Positions 63,123 to 64,000 of a stretch of 64,000 bases of DNA are shown here, one piece after another. The position numbers were made by a program, and so were the translations under genes. This DNA comes from an uncultured Pseudomonadales bacterium (GTDB lineage Bacteria > Pseudomonadota > Gammaproteobacteria > Pseudomonadales > Azotimanducaceae). Location: NCBI GenBank assembly GCA_951813515.1, contig OX638346.1, positions 2,411,617-2,475,616 on the forward strand, in the 5' to 3' direction. The number at the start of each line of letters is the position of its first letter. The first letter of the stretch is position 1. A model generated the notes under the pieces. That model was not told where the DNA came from, made no database searches, and saw only the letters and a program-made list of their open reading frames with translations.

Positions 63123-63689
63123 TCAAGGGCTCGGCTGTTTCAGCTGCGCGAGCGAGAGCGCGACGTAGACCCGGGTGTCCCGAAGGCTGCCGTCGTTTGC
63201 GATCAGGTCTCCTTTCTGCAGCGTGGTGAAGGTGAAACCGAGCCGTTCGGCGACGCGCCAACTGCGCCGATTGAGGTCGTCCACCCGAATCTCGACGCGC
63301 TTGGCACCCAACGCGAACAACGCCTTCGCGAGCCACCAGGTCGACTCGCTGACGTAACCCTTGCCCGTTTCCCCTGTTCTGCACCAATACCCGATTTCAA
63401 ATCCGGGCAAGTCCCAATCGATGCGCGGCATTCCGGTGGCGCCTACGAAACTGCCGGTTTCGCGGTGCAGGATCAGCAGTTCCGCGCTGCTGCCGTTGTT
63501 GTAGCGCACGGCGCCGTCGCGGGCGAACGCCTCGGACTGTTCCGTGGTCGGGAGTGTCGTCGCCCACTGCATCCATGGGGACAGTTCCGCGAATGATTCG
63601 TGCACGGCCTGGTTGATCATCGCCCCGTCTCCGGCCCGAGGCCGGCGCAACAGCAGGCGGGGCGTGACGATTTCCTCGGGCAGTCTCAT
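63123..63689 (-). CDS. GNAT-family N-acetyltransferase (RimJ/RimL-like)
   Basis: A 188-residue acetyltransferase. TPRLLLRRPRAGDGAMI at the start, FEIGYWCRTGETGKGYVSEST with the acetyl-CoA loop, and RVEIRVDDLNRRSWRVAERLGFTF are typical of the RimJ/RimL group that acetylates protein N-termini or small amines. The start overlaps the stop of the glcF-like gene (ATGA), suggesting that it is co-translated. Confidence 0.87.
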   Translation of the reverse strand: MRLPEEIVTPRLLLRRPRAGDGAMINQAVHESFAELSPWMQWATTLPTTEQSEAFARDGAVRYNNGSSAELLILHRETGSFVGATGMPRIDWDLPGFEIGYWCRTGETGKGYVSESTWWLAKALFALGAKRVEIRVDDLNRRSWRVAERLGFTFTTLQKGDLIANDGSLRDTRVYVALSLAQLKQPSP

Positions 63690-64000
63690 TGCAGCAGCTG
63701 CAGCCAGTGGACGACCGGCACAGCGCTGCCGTCACCGAGATGCATCTGGCAGCCGATGTTGGCGGTGGCGATGACGTCGGGTCGGTGTTCCATCAAGGCG
63801 GCCGTTTTGCGTTGTTTCAGTTCGCCCGCGATCTCGGGTTGCAGCAATGCGTAGCTTCCGGCGGACCCGCAGCAGAGGTGTCCGTCCCGCACCGGGAGAA
63901 GTTCGTAACCGGCGCCGGTCAGGAGGTCTTCGACGCGTCCGGTGATTTTCTGTCCGTGCTGCAACGTGCAGGGCGCATGCCAGGCGACCCGATGCAAGTC
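63686..64000 (-). CDS. glcF: Glycolate oxidase iron-sulfur subunit (C-terminal part)
   Basis: Only about 105 C-terminal residues are in the window; the frame runs off the end. The CCG domain is visible: VAWHAPCTLQHGQKI, LCCGSAGSYALLQPEIA and NIGCQMHL, the cysteine-rich repeat that binds Fe-S or heme in GlcF and related heterodisulfide-reductase-like subunits. GlcF works with GlcD/GlcE to oxidise glycolate to glyoxylate; those genes would lie beyond the edge. Confidence 0.85.
   Translation of the reverse strand, partial: DLHRVAWHAPCTLQHGQKITGRVEDLLTGAGYELLPVRDGHLCCGSAGSYALLQPEIAGELKQRKTAALMEHRPDVIATANIGCQMHLGDGSAVPVVHWLQLLQ

Overview
The window is GC-rich and densely coded, with no rRNA, tRNA, insertion sequence or CRISPR array that I can see. 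The gene repertoire (biosynthetic IlvA, type-2 ArgC, RhlB-like helicase, LigE periplasmic ligase, SurE, FecR/TonB signalling, GlcF, F420/LLM-type oxidoreductases, PhyH dioxygenases, acetoacetate-decarboxylase-fold proteins) suggests a free-living, probably marine or soil, gammaproteobacterium without close model relatives. That placement is inference from gene content only.

Layout. 1-7.9 kb: amino-acid metabolism and housekeeping on the + strand (ilvA end, argC, class Ic aminotransferase, DEAD-box helicase, nitrilase-fold amidase, AI-2E permease, hisC, cupin), several with overlapping stop/start codons. 8-13 kb: a tandem duplication of an acetoacetate-decarboxylase-like gene with its own terminator, a small winged-helix regulator with paired operators 21 bp apart, and a DCC/lipase-maturation-factor fusion. 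13-18 kb: two Fe(II)/2OG oxygenases, an alpha/alpha-toroid protein, and a two-gene unit coding an exported (Asp-Gly)n repeat protein and an aspartyl beta-hydroxylase homologue. 18.3-22.7 kb: ECF sigma, FecR and TonB receptor surface-signalling operon. 23-28.4 kb: SPFH protein, rhodanese, surE, amt, PhyH, aldo/keto reductase.

28.5-48.4 kb is the centrepiece: a ribosomal-peptide (RiPP) locus of the nitrile-hydratase-leader-peptide (NHLP) and azole (TOMM) type. It contains an 83-residue precursor whose leader ends at Gly78 and whose core is apparently only LCCCW. It also has a fused E1-like/YcaO cyclodehydratase, a C39-peptidase ABC exporter, a second NHLP-type ABC transporter and a membrane adaptor. 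An MMPL/RND pump, a LolA-like periplasmic protein and an outer-membrane barrel could complete export. Unusual tailoring candidates are (i) a terpene-cyclase-like toroid that carries its own complete NHLP leader, in register with that of the precursor, (ii) an AlkB-type membrane hydroxylase/desaturase fused to a degenerate GlnE-like adenylyltransferase module, (iii) an FAD amine-oxidase/phytoene-desaturase-type flavoprotein and (iv) an unrecognised 372-residue protein. No SagB-type azoline dehydrogenase is visible. The enzyme mix raises the possibility of a lipid- or terpenoid-modified azole peptide; that is a hypothesis.

48.5-64 kb: a sulfurtransferase, ligE, a HEPN-like protein, mtnA, a MazEF-type toxin-antitoxin pair, bioF, an M1-peptidase-like membrane protein that ends exactly where its zinc motif should be, a second ECF sigma/zinc-finger anti-sigma pair, two LLM oxidoreductases, a phosphotransferase, DsbA-like and glutaredoxin-like proteins, a GNAT acetyltransferase and the end of glcF.
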